Of a DNA stretch of 64,000 nucleotides, positions 24,701-37,220 are shown one piece after another; position 1 is the stretch's first letter; each line of letters starts with the position of its first letter. The stretch comes from Poecilobothrus nobilitatus. Lineage: Eukaryota > Arthropoda > Insecta > Diptera > Dolichopodidae. The notes under the pieces are model-generated. The model ran no database searches and was not told the DNA's origin. It worked only from the letters and a program-made list of their open reading frames with translations. The position numbers and the translations under genes are program-made. The stretch covers positions 263,163,843-263,227,842 of the forward strand of contig OX352774.1 in the NCBI GenBank assembly GCA_947095535.1, given 5' to 3'.

Positions 24701-24867
24701 AATAATTTTATTTTTTGGAATTATTTTTAGAAAAATTAAAATTACTTTTAAAAACCATTAAAAAAATAAATACAAAGATAATTATTTTTAGATACAAAGA
24801 AATTTTGTTTTAATGGTACTTAAAATTAGGATACTTCACATTAGTTTTTAGATACTTTTAAGATTTG
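21701..24867. other. AT-rich DNA without recognisable gene
   Basis: Poly-A/T and TA-rich sequence. Slightly less biased patches (about 22310-22350, 22980-23320 and 24130-24250) gave no recognisable protein in either direction. Frames at 21663-21866 and 22561-22758 are low complexity. Confidence 0.5.
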
Positions 24868-25800
24868 AGACAGGCTCTTTCGAAACAGGAATAAGACTGG
24901 ATTTCTCTGACATCAAACAACTCCACAGATTCAGTTTAGAAATCAATGTAGATAAAGTTAAGGCCATGAGAATATTGAAATATTGTCACAATAGAAGGTG
25001 AAACAGTCGAATATGTTGAGAGATTAATAGTACCTATAAACACAAAAAAAGGTGATAGAGAAGAAGATGTCAACAATAGAATAAAAAAAGCATAGTCGCA
25101 TTGTGTCAACTTAATTCAGTATGGAAAAATGGTTAAATTACAAGAAAAACTTTATGTATAACTTGCAATATTCATGCATAATGTGGTAGTGTTAACATTA
25201 TAATAGGCATGCATAATGTTAACACTTCTAGATGGCAGAGAGGCTTGGCTACCTATAAACGACATTAGTCAAAAACTCTAAGTGTTCGTAAACAAGTGCT
25301 AAAAATAGCATAGTCGTTGTGTCAACTTAATTCAATATGGGAAAATGGTTAAATTACAAGAAAAACTTTACTTATGTATAACATGCAATATTCATTCATA
25401 ATGTGGTAGTGTTAACATTATAATAGGCATGCATAATGCTAACACTTCTAGATGACAGAGAAATTTGGCTTACTATAAACGATATTAGTCAAAAACTGTA
25501 AGTGTTCGTGAACAAGTGTTAAAGAATAATATGTAGAATATTCTCGAACAAAACCAACTGCTACACAGACTTATGGCAGTTAACAGGCGAAGAATCAGTA
25601 ATAAGGCAAATTAAACGTTAATGAAAACGAAAATAGGTAGATCACACTCTGAGAAAACACTATGGAAGTGTAACTAGAAATGTCGGAAGAGTTAGTAAAA
25701 ATTGAACATGTTTGGTAGGAAACTAAAATCTACGCATTCAATCGAGATTAATGGAGAAGGAAAGTTAATGTTTTATGCTCCTAGCAAGAGTAAAAGAAAA
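24868..25800 (+). pseudogene. Non-LTR retrotransposon RT C-terminus, decayed, with internal duplication
   Basis: Pieces of ORF2 are readable across frames: LDFSD (24897-24911, at the place of the catalytic F.DD, second Asp lost), then INVDKVKAMRI, REEDVNNRIKKA, VALCQLNSVWKNG, and after the duplication DISQKL.VFVNKCL. Then come RIICRIFSN, LWQLTGEESVIRQIKR, VDHTLRKHYGSVTRN and the end-piece AFNRD.WRRKVNVLCS. The order and motifs ('RI.KA..A..QLN..W', 'LW..T...PI..QIK.R.W.WIGHTLRK', 'A..R..WR.....LCS') are those of RTE-like or related endonuclease-reverse transcriptase LINEs. The clade is not certain. Several in-frame stops and shifts make it inactive. Confidence 0.75.
25089..25524 (+). repeat. 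218-bp tandem duplication within the LINE remnant
   Basis: The unit beginning AGCATAGTCG (25089) recurs at 25307 with a few substitutions and small indels, including TATAATAGGCATGCATAATG in both copies. The duplicated protein region is the part between QLNSVWKNG and VFVNKCL. Both copies share stops, so the duplication probably arose after the element died. Confidence 0.9.
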
Positions 25801-26949
25801 GAAAAAAATTTTTAATAACTATAAAATGCATAACAATATTAAATCTTATCAATGTTTTAATGATACGGCAATTGAAATTTCATAAATTTTTATTCTGGGA
25901 ATTAAAAATAACATAACTAATAGAAAAAAACAAAGCCCAAAACAAAACAAAAGACTTGAAACAAAACAAAATTTGAAATAAGTTATTCCTAATAGAATAA
26001 ATTTATAATAATAGGTGGTTGTAATCTTATGGTAAAAAGTGGTAATAATTTTCACCTCATAAAATATTAATAAATTATTTGAAGTTTTTTTTTTTTATAA
26101 TTTGATTTGAGTGAAACCATTATTTCCACTTTCAAACCACATAATGTTTTCCTATCAGTTTAAAATTGAAACATAAGAAATAAAATTAAAAAAAATAAAA
26201 TAAAGTACTTTTTTTTAGTACAACATTTTTTTTTATTTTATCATATAATTAGGACATGTGTTGAATTTTGATTTGTTCAGTGTTTTTTTTTTTTTGCAAC
26301 TGTGCCAGCCCCCTTATCCGTTATTAATGTTTTAAAATCAAAAGTGACCCTATTTGTAATATTTTTTCTCTGATATGAAAAAACAAAAATTTTTCAACAC
26401 ACACATATATATATATACAATGTACAAATAAGTATGTTTTATTTATACTATACCTGATTTATTAAATGAATATTTTTAGAACATTTTACTTTTGGTTTTA
26501 CTTTATTTCTTTTGTTTTTAAGATTTTTTGTTTTGTTCAAATTAATATAAGGCTTTATGATTACGTGCTAATATTAGTCTTTTAATATTATTTATTTAAT
26601 TATGTAAGTAAATTCAGTTTTACATAATTCGAAAAAATAAATAGTGCTTTTTACCTTTTAACAATATGATTTTGATCATGAACACTAATTTCGTTTTTAA
26701 ATCAAAAAAAAAATTTAATTTCTAAGCAAACTGTTTTTTTTTTTGTTTTAGAGTTTTTACAATTTCTTAAATTTTAAATATTATTTAAGAATTAAGAATA
26801 ATTAATTATAAGTTACGTGATATTTATAGTTAATAATAATTAATAAAATAACTTGAAATACATAGCGATTATTATTATACATAGTACATAAGTACCTTTA
26901 CAACATAAAGACCGACATTACCATAAACGTTTTAGTTTATATTTTTTTG
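25801..26949. other. AT-rich DNA without recognisable gene
   Basis: Low complexity, with poly-T at about 26085 and 26283 and (TA)n at about 26405. The minus-strand frame 25849-26055 is F/L/I/Y-rich noise. Confidence 0.5.
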
Positions 26950-26954
26950 TTTTA

Positions 26955-27115
26955 CTGTACACACTTTTGATGAGCACAGGGTACACCATAAATTGCACTT
27001 ATTATTCATATTAGACTTAACTTAAGTTTCTTAAATTATTTATTTTCAATAAGCTGTTAATTAATCGGCTGTAGGTATTGTATAAAATATTAAAAGTGTA
27101 AGTTAAATACAATTA
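26955..27115 (+). repeat. Diverged dispersed repeat, copy 1
   Basis: Similar to 46168-46315 in the same orientation. Shared blocks are GAGCAYAG, TTATTATTCATATT, GACT.AACTT.AGTTTC and AT.ACTCGGCTGTAG or AATCGGCTGTAGGTATTGTA. There is no coding content. It is an old repeat of unknown class. Confidence 0.4.
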
Positions 27116-29139
27116 TTTTTATTTGTGCGCCATCTATTATCTTATACAAGAATTATTTTTTTATTTATTTTATATTATGATTTTAATTAATACGATTGAA
27201 TTTGATTGAAAGTCCGGTGAAAGTCCGGTTCAGTTCAGTTTTTGTTTTTAATATTGGGTTTGACAGTGATTCTGACTTAGAAAACAACTTAAGTAAATGC
27301 GATGGATTAAACAATTTTTTTTATATAATTAATTAAAATAAAGAGCTAGTAAAGGTAACTACCATATGTTTAACTTAACTATTAGAGATGAAAGATTTTT
27401 ACAATGTTTCGAATTTTTATACTCATATACATTAAAAATTTAAGAAATAGTATAATAACTATACAAGTATATAAAAAACATAATGTCTAACTGCGATTTT
27501 AGTAAAATGTTGCAAATTCGAATTTTTTGTATACGTACGAATTAAAAAATCGAGTCTCTAATCGATTTCAAGCTGTTTCTAAAATGTAAAATATTACTTG
27601 TATGTATAATAATAAAATATATTATGTATAAGTTAGTCGTGTACATATGTATTTATAAAATAAGTTAAAATTTAAAAAAGTTTCTTTATTTTTCTTTATA
27701 ACTTAAAAAAAAAAATATATTTTTTTCTTAATCTGGCTATTTTCCAAGAATTTTTTAGATTTTCTTTTAAGTTTTACTTTTGTCGTTTGTTTTGTTGTTT
27801 TTTTTACCGAGTACATTTGTACCCTCTTAAAATTGAAGAAGAAGAAGAGAAAAAAAACGCCAATAATATTAAAAAAGCTTCTAAGAAAATAAAAAAAAAA
27901 AAAGAAACAAGAAAAAAAAGAAAGAAAAAATTATTGCGGAAAACTTCACGTGAATAATTTTTATTGGCAAAAGAAGAGTATAAAATGAATGAAATTTAAA
28001 ATGTAGACAAAATATATTTATTATATGAATAGAAAATTATATAATATATATATATTTGTATACAATAATATATACAAATACATTAAAAAACTATAAAAAA
28101 GAAAAATAAAATACATAAAAGTTAAAAGAAGAGACATTATGACGTCTTATTATAATCTTTTTTCTTATAATATATTCAACTGAGGTAAAATTTTTATATT
28201 TATTATTATTATTGTATTGGTGTTAATGTAACAGAGAAATTATATATATACAGTTGTACCTTAATATAAATAAATAATACATATTATTATTCTAGTTCTA
28301 ATTTCTAATTTTATTTGCCATTTTTTTACAAGTTATGTTCCAGATATTTTTAGAAAATTAAAATAAAATAAAAAAAAAAAATATAATTCAAATATGGAAG
28401 AAAAATCTAAAATTAAAAATATTGAATAAAAAAAAAATGTTAAATTTTAATTTGAAAAGAAAGCATAAAAACGAAAAAAAATTTTAATTAATAACATAAC
28501 ATGACATAAAATTATAACATAACATTTTTACAGAATAGAAATATTTTTTTTTTTTTTGTATTAATATTATGATTTATGACGGTTCTCAATTCAAAGATAA
28601 GTTCAAAGACATATTTTTATTTTATTTTTTTTTTTTTGGCAAAAGAAGAAAACAGAAAAAATTTAAAATTGACATTTATGACGTCAAAATGACATATGTA
28701 TATTATATAGACATATTTTTTTTTTAACATCTGGATAGTAATCAAATCATTATAATTTTTACATGGGATGTACATTTCAATTTACAGGAAAATTAAATTT
28801 ATAACTTTAATACGTTAAAGGTCATGTGTTATGATACACAAAATAAAAAATATATATATGTATACATACATATATAAGTATTAAAATTTAAAACATTTAC
28901 AACAAACAACTTTTTGTTTCACATAACTACATACGTATATAAGAAAGATAGAAAGAAAATGGTTAGACAGAAAAGTTGAAAATATATTAAAAAGAAAAAC
29001 AACATTATTTAATATGTCATGTTAATTTCAATTGTTTTTTGTTTTCTTTTTTTTTTAATTAAAGTGACTAGATAATTTATTTTGAAGAAATTCTTTTAAT
29101 TTTTATTAGTATATTTTATAAAACAAACATTTTGAAAAA
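27116..29139. other. AT-rich DNA without recognisable gene
   Basis: An 11-bp tandem duplication GAAAGTCCGGT lies at 27208-27229, followed by TCAGTTCAGTT. An inverted repeat TATTTGTATA/TATACAAATA lies at 28053-28080. The rest is poly-A/T and TA microsatellite sequence. Confidence 0.5.
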
Positions 29140-29300
29140 TTTTCTCATTAGTTTTACTGCGTCTGTCCATCTTACCCTTTGCTCAAACAACTTGTTTTAT
29201 ATAGAAACACCCATTACGACGTTACGAACACAGAAAACTGGTCTAACTCAAATTCTACATTGCTTTTTTTTTTTTAATCTGAAAATGTTAACAGAAAAAT
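29140..29300 (+). repeat. Diverged DINE-like remnant
   Basis: CTCATTAGTTTTACTGCG is followed by TCTGTCCATCTTACCC, then a region with CACCCATTACGACGTTACG. The order matches the cores at 13630, 34310 and 36760. Boundaries are approximate. Confidence 0.4.
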
Positions 29301-32300
29301 AAATTGACCGTTATGTTAAAAACAAAATTTTACCAAATCTTGGATTCTCTTAAAATAAAACAAGACTGTAAGTAAATAAAATTCAAAAATTCACATAAGA
29401 TATTTTAAATACATAGGTACAGTATCGTGCGTAACAAAATATGTATCTAATTACTGAAGTTGGATGGATGTTTTAATCATATTCTGTTGGAACATTTAGA
29501 TTATCTTTAACAAAAAGAATAAGATAGGTAAGTATTAAAAGTATATATTATCAAATGTTTGTTCTTAAAAAATAACAATCTTCAAAATGATTGACTTTTT
29601 TTTTTGTTAAAATAAATATCTGTATGCTATAAGTATTACATATTGTATAAAAATGGAGTGTAAAGTAGCTACCCGTAAAAGTTACATAATGGGTTTTGAG
29701 TTAAAAATATAAGATGAATGTAATTTTGCCGTTATTTAAAAAGCTTTAAAGTAATATTCATAAAACGAATTTAATTGATATAAGAATATTAAAAATTAGC
29801 TTTGAATGAATTATGGGGTATTATAATATTAAAACGATCAGAGGATCATTTTCTATTTCTAGATTTTTAAGTTTAATTTTAAGACAAATATCATTTCTTA
29901 ATTAGAAAATATAATATTTCTAAATGATAAATTAAGATGAATTTAACAACTACTTAGTTAAAAAAAAATTAAATCATAAAAAAAGATTCTAATGATAGTC
30001 TGAATCGTGCTATTTACCCTATAACAGACACTATCTACAAACAAATTTTTTATAATCGAGTACATTTATTTGTAGTCAAAACTAGAATTGGCTTCGGGTG
30101 CAAAAGAAAAAAGCATAAGATATGGTTAACAATAGACGCAAGAAATCTACTTTAAATTAATTTAGAATTAAATTTTGGAAACAAGTTACATAAGTTTCTG
30201 TTAAATCAATTAAATCTTAATTAAATTTTTCATATAAAATTTATTTTTCTATAAAATTGTGTTTTAATATAAACACGAGTTTTAATTTACGATCAAATAT
30301 ACAACATTTCAATGTTAATTAATTTTTTGTGTCAATATTATTTCTTGGCATGTTTTTCATTATTAATTAGAAATAAATATTAATATTTAAAAACCGGTCA
30401 GATTAAAATAAAAATTAAAAACAAATTTTTGGCGCCAAAAGGATAAGATGCAGTTTAGGATGAACAAACGACTTTCAATATATACCAAAAATTTATAGTT
30501 AGTATTTTCTTCCTTTGATATTTTCATTACATTTCAAGTATTTGGTTTTAAAATTTTCAAAGCTTTCCAAAATCATTTAAAAGTAAGTATACAAAATTTT
30601 ATTAAAAGAATTCAATTTTTAATAAATGAATTTTTAGGAATTCCTGTAGTATTTTGGTGACATTTTTTAATTAAAATTGACATTTTGTTCAAGTGATGGA
30701 ATATTGCAACTTAATATACTTAAGCTGTTTTTTCGATTATGGAATAATCCATAATCGATTTAAAAATATTTTTGTTTTTTCTTTAGTTTTGAATCAAACA
30801 AAATTAATTTTTCGTGTCATATAGGAGCTGAAATGAATTTATAGAACCTACAGACAATTTAAATATTAAAATGATAAATATCATAATTTTAAACAATAAA
30901 AATAAAAAATGGTTTTAAATAAAAATTTGCAATTTAATTACAATATTTATTAAACTTAAGTCTAAGTTTATTCTGTTAAAACTTTCAGAAATGTAAAAAA
31001 AAAAAAAAAATTAAAGCTTATTTAATAGCTTAAATAAATTAAACCTGTTTTGGAGAATGAATTACCAGTTTTATGTACGAGCAAAATGATATAACAAAAA
31101 TTTTAAATAAAATAATCGTAATGCTATCAATTAAAGTAAATGTCATTAACGTCAAAGTTATTTGACGTTATAAAATTTTATTTTAATTAATTAAAAATTC
31201 TTTTATTAAAATGAAATTATGTTATTAGTAAGAAAAAAAAAAAAGTTAGTTTTGTGAATATAAAGTTACTGTATTAAAAATTCCATTATAATTAATAGAT
31301 CTGTTACATGACTCTGCAACTTATACGAATAAAATTTTTTTACTTGTTAATACTATTTAAAAAATATTAAAAGAAATAAAATGTAGACATTAATAGTTTT
31401 TGTCTATCTTCCAAAATTATCAATCAAATAAGAATTCTTAGCTTTGAACGTGACATTTCTATACTGAAAAAATTTGGACCGTATTTGTTAACCGATTCAT
31501 GTACAAAATTAAAATAAAGAACTTTTTTTTTTTAAATGTATTTTAGAAATATTATTTCGCAATTTAAAACAAAAATATATTTCTTTAAACTCTAATATAT
31601 GCATATGTATATATATATCTTTAAATTATATTTCATTGAAACTTGGACGAAAATAAATATTTTATATAGGGTTTTTTGAAAAATTGCCAATTGATAGCCT
31701 AAAATAATCTATTTTAAATTTTAATGTATGAGTATTAATTAAAGGAAATCGTTTTTATATTTCTTTTAGTTATACATATTTAAAAAAAAATTATTAAAAT
31801 TTTAATTGCAAAATAATTCATTTTGGCATTTGAAACAAAACAAAATTAAATAAAAGAACAAAATATAAAAAAAAAAAAACTTGTAAGTATATTTTTCTTT
31901 TATTGTTCCTTAAGTTCATGATCAATGATTATAGTTGTCCTTTTAGACATCATTTTAATAATAATAGGTATAAAATTGTTTTGAAGATTATTTTAAAATT
32001 AAAATTATTATAATTAAAATTAAAAAAAAAAATTATAATCTTAATTTTAAGATTACTTCATGTTTGTAAGGGATATTTTTAATAAAAGATCGATTGATTT
32101 TGAAGAACTCAAGATCATTTTTGATCACTACAACAAAATATTGATTTTATGGTAAGTACATAAATGTGTTGTTAGTCAAAGAGATTTTTTTTTGCAAAGA
32201 CTTAATTGATAAGATAAGTAAAAGACAATTATATACTTAAAAAAAAGATTGATACTTTTATATTTCTTAGATGAAATAACGAAAATGTAAAATATAGGAT

Positions 32301-34309
32301 CATGTCATGAAACTACAGAGTATACTAGTAGAGTATGCATATTAAGATTATTTCTCTGAATAAATACCTATATGCTTTGATTACGACAACTTAAATACCT
32401 TACTACACTGTCTTTATTTGTCCCAGAGTTCAGCTGTTGTCCAATTAAAGGACAGATGCGCAGAAAAAATCTATGATAAAAATAACTGAACTATAATAAT
32501 TCAATATGTTTACAAAATTTTGCTAAAGTCTTCAATGTCATTTAAAATTTTAAGATAAATATATTTGCATTTATATAATTACTTATGTATATTTAATTTA
32601 TTATATATGTATATACATATTAGGTATTAACTTTTCATTATAAATAATTTAAAATAATTTCTTTGACTTTAGATAAATATTGGTATTACATTTAACATAC
32701 AAATACAAGGAAATTGAAAAACTGTGTATATTGATATTGAAAAATAACATACATATTATAACATACTGTCACCATATGTTAATTAAAATTTGTTCAGGAA
32801 TAAAATTCCAATGAAATGTTAATAGTAATTAGTTAATTAGTAATGCAATAGTATTGATTAATTCTGAAATAAAATTAAAAGCAGATATGCATATGAATTT
32901 TCATAAAATATTTATAAAAAATTTTTTTTTTCAAATTTTAGTTAAAGGTTTTAAATATGGAGTGTATGAGTTCCATATGAAATAAAATCACAACATTTAA
33001 ATTAAATTGTTGTTAATTTAAAATAACTTAAAAATTACTATTAAAATTAATAATAATAATAATTGGAGTAATAATTGGATTAAAACAAATTAGGCGACAA
33101 GTAATCCATCGAATATAATGGTGCTGTATCATGTACTGCGCAGGTCATAATCCTATAATGGAGTTATGTCCTTCACTTGGTGGATTTTCTCAGAAAGTTG
33201 CAAAACCCAAATTTCTTTTCTACATTTTTATTAAGCAAAGATCAAGTAAAAATTTACCAGTGGATTCAAGTTAAATCCAATTATTTTGCAGTTAAGATCA
33301 ATGATCTTTGATTTCATTTTGATTTGGAATCAAATCTCATGAAGAAAAAGAATGAATACTCACGAGTCTTAATTCCATAATAATTATTTTGCATTAAATG
33401 TATATATGTTTAAAATAATTCGTAGCCTATCTTTTTTTTTCTGGTGGGCGCAATTAACATTATATAATTTTTGTTTTAGAGAAAGTTCCTTATATATTTT
33501 ATTATTTTTTAAATTTAAAGAAATAAAATCTCATTCAAATAAAACAACAAAAAGTTTTAATTCATTAAGGATTTTTTTAGGTGAGTAACAGTCGCATCAA
33601 AATCATATGTGGTATTATTATGACTCATAAGCAATGGGACACAACACTATATCAAAAGTTATATATATATGTGTAATTATAACGCCAGAAAATTTTTAAA
33701 TATTCTAGGATTATGTCTCAACTATTTATAGGTATATAACTATATGTAACCTACAATGGTAAGTTATAACATCATATTGCAAATATGAACTTATGATCTG
33801 TGGTATTATGAGACGATGATGAAAATACAAATCATAGTAAGTACTACGTATGTTTATATATCCAATCAATTATAAGTAAATAGTTAATTAAATTTTTATG
33901 ATAGATTTATATTTTTTTTATTATAATAAATAGTAAATAGTAATTTTGTTGATAAATCTTACAATGGGAGATTAATTAACAATTAACTACATATATATAT
34001 ATATATAAGAATAGATTAAATTGTAAAAGTAACTGTTGAAGTTTAATTATTGCTTAGTCTGAATCATAAAAATATTAGATATGTTAATCAATTAATATTT
34101 TACTTAAATAATATGTTATTAAATTAACTAAATATTGTTTCGAGGCTATTTTATAGACCTTAATCTAGTTACCCATATATTTTTTTATAATTTTATTTTA
34201 GTGGTATTTTAAAATTTGGAAATTAAATATATGTGTTTGTAATTATAGAAAATAAAATTTAATTATACCTATATATTGGTATATAATATCTATATATAAA
34301 TTTGCCACA
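29301..34309. other. AT-rich DNA with two perfect small hairpins
   Basis: No gene was recognised. CGATTATGGA and its complement (30734-30743 and 30748-30757, 4-base loop) and TAACGTCAAA with its complement (31147-31156 and 31161-31170, 4-base loop) are perfect 10-bp stems only 390 bp apart. The frame 33406-33588 is low complexity. Confidence 0.5.
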
Positions 34310-34540
34310 CATTTTTGTAGCCCATTTTTCAAAAAAGAAATTAAAAAAATTAGCTTAAAAGTTTCATTCTTTCGGTCCGCCCGTCCGTCTGTTTACAAAA
34401 CTTCTACAACGTTTAAAATAGATCAATTAAATTTTAATTTTTTGCAATCCCACCCATTACAGAGTTACAATCCTGAAAGTTTGAAAAAGCCGTATTTATA
34501 TCTCACTTCTGTTTAAATGCTATGTACCTTCCCTTTTTAA
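34310..34540 (+). repeat. Diverged DINE-like remnant
   Basis: GCCACACATTTTTGTAGCCC is followed by AAAAGTTTCATTCTTTCGG, CCGCCCGTCCGTCTG and TTTACAAAACTTCTACAACG, then CACCCATTACAGAGTTACAA. This is the clearest of the five old copies of this type. Confidence 0.5.
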
Positions 34541-35385
34541 AAGCTATTACGGGTTAACGATTAAATATTTGCTATATATTTTGAGATACATATCTAAATA
34601 TAACTTTTGTCACTTGTAAACATCTCTTCAAAGTAAAACGTGTATAGGTTCAACCTTATAACTTTACATGACGTGTTTTTAAATAAAAATAGCAAAAAAA
34701 ATATTGGTGCAAGTTACATTTTTAAACTGTTTTTATATTCATTTGTAAGATGTGTAACTATGAAAACCTTTCGCTTTTTACTCTGCCTTATTTATTTAAA
34801 CACTTTTAAAAAGAATTTTTATTTCTTATTTGATATTAAGATTCTCATTTATTTAATATATACCTAACTTTTTAAATTGTCTTGCTAACAAAGTTTTGTT
34901 TAAAAATTGATACAAGTTTAAAAATACTATGGTTGTACAATTTTATTAAAACATTTTCATTTTAATATCTATAAAATTTAATTTAATATCATTAGATCTT
35001 TAATTTCAATATAATATAAGACTAGGACAAACTTCATCTGAAAGCTTATAAAACTCTCAAAAAACTAAAAATAACTCGGAGTACAAAAAAAAACTTGTTT
35101 CAAATTCCTGAATTAATTTTTAAAAATTTAACTAATTATTTTTGTTCATTTGAGAGAAAAATCAACCGCAAAAACTATGGATTTAATAAAATCAAGTTTA
35201 ATTGAAATGAATAACTTCCAGGAGGCAACACAATACTATTATAAAGAAATGTTAAATAAAATTGATGAGTTATGAAACAAATAAAAGAAATGGTAAACAA
35301 AAATTGTATGTACATATATAAAAAAATAGTAAAAAATACTGAAAAAAAATATTAGTAAAAAATATGATGGAAACTTATGGTCAGG
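34541..35385. other. AT-rich DNA without recognisable gene
   Basis: Low complexity. The frame at 34640-34867 is F/L/Y/N/K-rich and unsupported. Confidence 0.5.
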
Positions 35386-36594
35386 GAAAACTTATTGTTA
35401 TTATACCCTACACATTAAGTATAGGGTATATTAACTTTGGTATGGTGTTTGTAACCACCAAAAGGAAGCGAGTTAGGTATAGACATGTATATATATTCTG
35501 AATCAGGATCACCGCCGGAGTCGATTTAGCGATGTCCGTCCGTCCGTCCGTACGTACGATAACTCAAAAAATAATGATCCTATCTTGATGAAATTTATAC
35601 TGTAGGTTAACAATGACTAAGGTAAGGCGGGGATTGTAAATGGGCGAAATCGGACCATGTGTTCGAGTACCTCCCATACAACTTCCAAAACCTAATACGC
35701 ATATTTTCGAAATTAATAAAGATAGAAACTTAAAATTTTGTACGAGGGTGTGCTTTTCTGAATCCCTGATATCCCCAAAATTTGAGATGAAGTGGAGTGG
35801 TTGTTCGGGTACCTCCCATACAACTCCCAAAACCGAACATGCATATCTTCGAAATTAATAAAGATAGGAACTTCAAATTTGATAGGAGGGTGCTGTTTCC
35901 TAAATCCCTGATTTGTCTAAAATTTGAGAGGAATTGCAGTGGTCGTTCGGGTACCTCCCATACAACTCCCAAAACCGAGCAAGCATATCTTCGAAATTAA
36001 TAAAGACAGAAACTTCAAATTTGGTACTAGGGTGTTGTTTCCTGAATCCCTAATTTGTCCAAAATTTGAGATAAATTGGTGGAGCTGTTCGAGTACCTCC
36101 CATACAACTCCCAAAACCGAACATGCATATCTTCGAAATTAATAAAGATAGGAACTTCAAATTTGATACGAGGGTGCTGTTTCCTAAATCCCTGATTTGC
36201 CTAAAATTTGAGATGAATTGGAGTGGTCGTTCGGGTACCTCCCATACAACTCCCAAAACCGAACAAGCATATCTTCGAAATTAATAAATATATAAACTTG
36301 AAATTTGATATAAGAATGTTCTACCCTGTTGATGTCTCTAAAATTTGAGATGAATTGGGGTGGTAGTCCGCGTGCCTTCACACACTTCCCAAGACCTAAC
36401 AATCATATTTTCGAATTTAATAAAGATAGAAACCTGAAATTTTGTACAAAGGTTGTAACAGCATTTATTTTTTTTAGCTTGTATTAAATACCTAACTAAA
36501 ATAACTTATGGATTTTTAATTTAATTTGAATGTTTTAGGTGTAGGGTATAAATAAGTTGGTTGCATCGACTTACTGTTATTTTTACTTGTTTTC
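35386..36594 (+). mobile_element. DINE-1/mini-me-like element with internal minisatellite
   Basis: The 5' end has a hairpin TATACCCTA/TAGGGTATA (35402-35430). Then come TGTTTGTAACCACC, a (TA)n tract, a core GGATCACCGCCGGAGTCG (35506) ending TTTAGCGATG, and TCCGTCCGTCCGTCC (35536-35550). The middle is a 142-bp minisatellite. The 3' part has GTGTAGGGTATA (36539-36550), the complement of the 5' TATACCCTACAC, then a 7-bp hairpin TAAGTTG/CGACTTA (36553-36573), ending ACTTGTTTTCC. The 5' edge GGGAAAACTTATTGTTAT is an imperfect inverse of that end. The core between TA and GTCC microsatellites is the hallmark of dipteran mini-me elements, and the hairpin near the 3' end fits a Helitron-type origin. 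Confidence 0.75.
35640..36460 (+). repeat. 142-bp minisatellite, about six units
   Basis: The phrase CCTCCCATACAACTCCCAAA recurs with starts at 35670, 35812, 35954, 36096 and 36238, exactly 142 bp apart, and in a diverged form at 36375 (137 bp). Each unit also carries TTCGAAATTAATAAAGATAG and AAATTTGAGATGAATTGG. Open frames on both strands here shift by one from unit to unit (142 is not a multiple of 3) and are by-products, not genes. Confidence 0.9.
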
Positions 36595-36759
36595 CTTATA
36601 GTTATAAATAGTTGGATTATATGTTTAGACCTATGGATGTGATCATAATATTATTTTATTATTATTTTTATATACTTAATCGTTTTAATTATTTGAACAT
36701 GATATGAACGAAACTTGAACCCGATATAGTGAAAGATCAGCCACTTTAACACTGCCCCG

Positions 36760-37220
36760 TTAAATTTTGAAAATTTAAAAGGGAAAAATATTTTTAAAAA
36801 ATTTGCTTATTAGTTTCATTCTGTCAATCTGTCCTTCCATCTGTTTACAAAATTTTTACATCGTTGATGTAGTGAAATTAAATTATAAACATGGCTAGGA
36901 CTTCAGAAAAAGAATCAATGTTGTGGATCAGAATCAGAATCAGAATCAATTTTATGTATAACCTCACCCGCTTCGAAGTTACAACCTGTCAAAATAGGAA
37001 AGAGCCCTATTCTCAAATGTTTGTATCTTAAGTTCTACTTAATATTTATTCAATTTAAAAATGGCAATCGTTTAAGCTTTAATTTTTTGCGTTTTACCAT
37101 AAATATTTAAATATTCCGTTATGTAATTTTGTTTCTTCCGTATCTCCGAAATGGTGTTAATCAGAGCATTCAAATTTTGAGAGGAGGAAAATCTTTGAGA
37201 AGTAATTACCTCAGAAAAGA
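36760..37220 (+). repeat. Diverged DINE-like remnant
   Basis: GCTTATTAGTTTCATTCTGT is followed by CAATCTGTCCTTCCATCTG and TTTACAAAATTTTTACATCG. Later it has CTTCGAAGTTACAACCTG and CCGTTATGTAATTTTG. It includes a (CAGAAT)3 microrepeat at about 36930. It lies 170 bp after the larger element and is a separate, older copy. Confidence 0.5.

Noticed and set aside
35564..36402. Eight overlapping frames on both strands with repeated peptides such as CMGGTRTTTP and GVVWEVPE
   Set aside because: They are products of the 142-bp minisatellite. The frame shifts from unit to unit, so no real protein is encoded.
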